Made by a program: the position numbers and the translations under genes. The notes under the pieces are model-generated. The model was given only the letters and a program-made list of their open reading frames with translations. It did not search any database and was not told the DNA's origin. Below, piece after piece: positions 62,679 to 64,000 of a DNA stretch of 64,000 nt (positions are counted from its first letter, which is position 1; the number at the start of each line of letters is the position of its first letter). This DNA is from Singulisphaera sp. GP187 (lineage in GTDB: Bacteria > Planctomycetota > Planctomycetia > Isosphaerales > Isosphaeraceae): assembly GCF_900129635.1 (NCBI RefSeq), contig NZ_FSRB01000003.1, positions 124,001 through 188,000 of the forward strand, given 5' to 3'.

Positions 62679-63839
62679 TCAACTCTCGATACATTCCCCG
62701 CGGGGATAGGAGCCGAGAATCTCGAGGCGTTCGCACTTCTTGCGGACCAGGTCGAGGGTCTTTTTGATCGGCTCGTCATCGGCATGACCGTCGATGTCGA
62801 GGAAGAAGAGGTAGGTTGGATCGCGCTCGGTCGGTCCGTCGGAGTTGGGGAACGACTCGATCCAGGTCATGTTGATCCCGCTCTTCTTGAAGAGCGCGAT
62901 CGCCTCGACCAGCGCTCCCGGTTGATTCGGCACGCGCAACATGAGCGTGGTCTTGTCGCGACCGGTCCGCTCCTCCGAGCGCTCGGCGATCACGGCGAAC
63001 CGTGTGACGTTGTGAGTCTGATCCTCGATGTTGGCCGCGAGCACGTTGAGGCCGTACGACGCTCCCGCCGCCTGACTGGCGATGGCTGCGGAGAACTCCT
63101 CGCGCTGGGCGTGCTCCGCGGCGGCGGCCGTCGAGACAACGTCGATCAGTCGAGCGTCGGGAAGATTCTTACCGATCCAGTGCCGGCACTGCGAGAGGGC
63201 CTGAGACTTCGAGTAGATCCGCTGGACTTGCCCCCAGGCACAACGGCTGAGGAGGCAGTGATGCACCCGCAGGCGAATCTCGGCGCGGATCTTCAGGCCC
63301 GGGAGCCGCACGAACATGTCGAGCGTGTCGGCGATCCGTCCGTCCGTCGAATTCTCCAGCGGCACGATCCCGAACTGGACGTGCCGCCGGTTGACTTCTT
63401 CAAAGACGGCGGTGATCGAACCGACCGGAACGTGCTCGACCGCCTCGCCAAATTTGGCGACAGCAGCGAGATGGCTATAGCTGTATTTGGGTCCCAGGCA
63501 GGCGATCCGCATGGTCCGCTGCAACGAGCGTGATCCGCTCATCAGTTCGCGGAAGATGAGTCGGAGCGTTTCGACGGGGAGTGGCCCGCGGCTGGTGGCT
63601 AGGGCCTTGGCGATCACTTCGTCTTCGCGGGCCGCGGACCAGACTTCCAGGCCCTGTTTCTGTTTCAACTGGCCAATCTGCAACGAGATTTCGGAGCGAC
63701 GGTTCAGGAGCGCGATCAGCTCCTTGTCGATGCGATCGATCTCGCTCCGAAAGCTCGCCAAGGTCGGCGCACGTTTCGTATCGGCGGGTGTCGCCGCCGT
63801 CGAGGACTTGGGGCGGTCGGACGAGGGCTTACGGGGCAT
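62679..63839 (-). CDS. pheA: Bifunctional chorismate mutase/prephenate dehydratase
   Basis: Makes phenylpyruvate from chorismate for phenylalanine synthesis. The 386-aa P-protein has an N-terminal AroQ mutase (FRSEIDRIDKELIALLNRRSEISLQIGQLKQKQG), a prephenate dehydratase domain (RIACLGPKYSYSHLAAVAKFGE, VPLENSTDGRIADTLDMF, catalytic THNVTRFAVIAE), and a C-terminal ACT domain (KTTLMLRVPNQPGALVEAIALFKKSGINMTWIESFPN, where ESRP is ESFP). About 28 extra Lys/Pro/Ser residues precede the mutase. The 161 bp beyond its start to the window edge carry no recognised gene. Allosteric control by Phe via the ACT domain is expected. Confidence 0.94.
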   Translation of the reverse strand: MPRKPSSDRPKSSTAATPADTKRAPTLASFRSEIDRIDKELIALLNRRSEISLQIGQLKQKQGLEVWSAAREDEVIAKALATSRGPLPVETLRLIFRELMSGSRSLQRTMRIACLGPKYSYSHLAAVAKFGEAVEHVPVGSITAVFEEVNRRHVQFGIVPLENSTDGRIADTLDMFVRLPGLKIRAEIRLRVHHCLLSRCAWGQVQRIYSKSQALSQCRHWIGKNLPDARLIDVVSTAAAAEHAQREEFSAAIASQAAGASYGLNVLAANIEDQTHNVTRFAVIAERSEERTGRDKTTLMLRVPNQPGALVEAIALFKKSGINMTWIESFPNSDGPTERDPTYLFFLDIDGHADDEPIKKTLDLVRKKCERLEILGSYPRGECIES

Positions 63840-64000
63840 CGGTCCACTCGGGGCAAGAGACCGGTCTTCGCGGTCCGCTAGAAATCGGACGCAACCTTGG
63901 CCGTCACAAGTGGATACATAAAGTCTGAACCCCTGTCAAGCCATTTCTCGCGACAACCCGGGATCGGCCCCGTTTCACTGGACCCCGAAATGGGTTAGAG

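Overview
The window reads as one stretch of a high-GC planctomycete chromosome, most likely Isosphaeraceae-like. This is inferred from gene content, not from a search. The pointers are a DUF1549/DUF1553 protein with an N-terminal CxxCH site coupled to a Tat-signal DUF1501 protein, a PEP-CTERM protein with HAF-like ends, a planctomycete-type ECF-like sigma factor, a membrane Ser/Thr kinase fused to beta-helix repeats, and a UbiA/UbiX/UbiD/UbiE set without visible ubiquinone-specific genes, which suggests futalosine-type menaquinone synthesis. There is no rRNA operon, prophage, CRISPR array or intact insertion sequence.

Layout. 0-6 kb: a histone-deacetylase-family gene entering from the left edge, a DAACS symporter, two tRNA-Glu in a 256-bp tandem duplication, a DJ-1/PfpI protein, csrA, a sigma factor, two tRNA-Arg and an SDR. 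6-12 kb: a 1,354-aa Ser/Thr kinase and a secreted TPR protein. 12-17.6 kb: a quinone cluster, ubiE-ubiX-SDR-ubiA on minus and ubiD divergent on plus. 18-25 kb: a B12/radical SAM protein, small proteins, and two alkaline-phosphatase-superfamily enzymes in tandem. 25-29 kb: acetyl-CoA synthetase and a frameshifted tryptophanase, divergent. 29-36 kb: an accessory-looking patch with a repeat lipoprotein, a decayed ORF, an XRE regulator, an FAD oxidoreductase, a lipoprotein methyltransferase bracketed by copies of an araC 3' end, AraC, Rrf2, a redoxin and an MFS transporter. 36-47.8 kb: FabF-like synthase, a glycosyltransferase operon, S46 peptidase, OPT transporter, nucleotide kinase and histidine phosphatase. 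47.8-52.4 kb: the DUF1549/1553-DUF1501 pair. 52.7-64 kb: two small proteins, then a minus-strand housekeeping run aroF-tpiA-secG-yicC-gmk-rpoZ-ftsK, with a repeat-rich PEP-CTERM gene and pheA upstream of it.

Two genes (HDAC and tryptophanase) contain frameshifts. All three breaks are single-base losses in G or C runs of 6-7. Residual homopolymer error is therefore a serious possibility, and those genes should not be called dead without raw reads.

The observations I rate highest are the lipoprotein-like His-rich methyltransferase inserted between duplicated araC 3' ends, the Tat-leader oxidoreductase with a second internal start, the kinase/beta-helix fusion, the repeat-expanded PEP-CTERM protein, two parS-like sites 7 kb apart, and an operator-like dyad over the Rrf2 start codon. 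I did not find a clearly new multi-gene defence or biosynthetic system.
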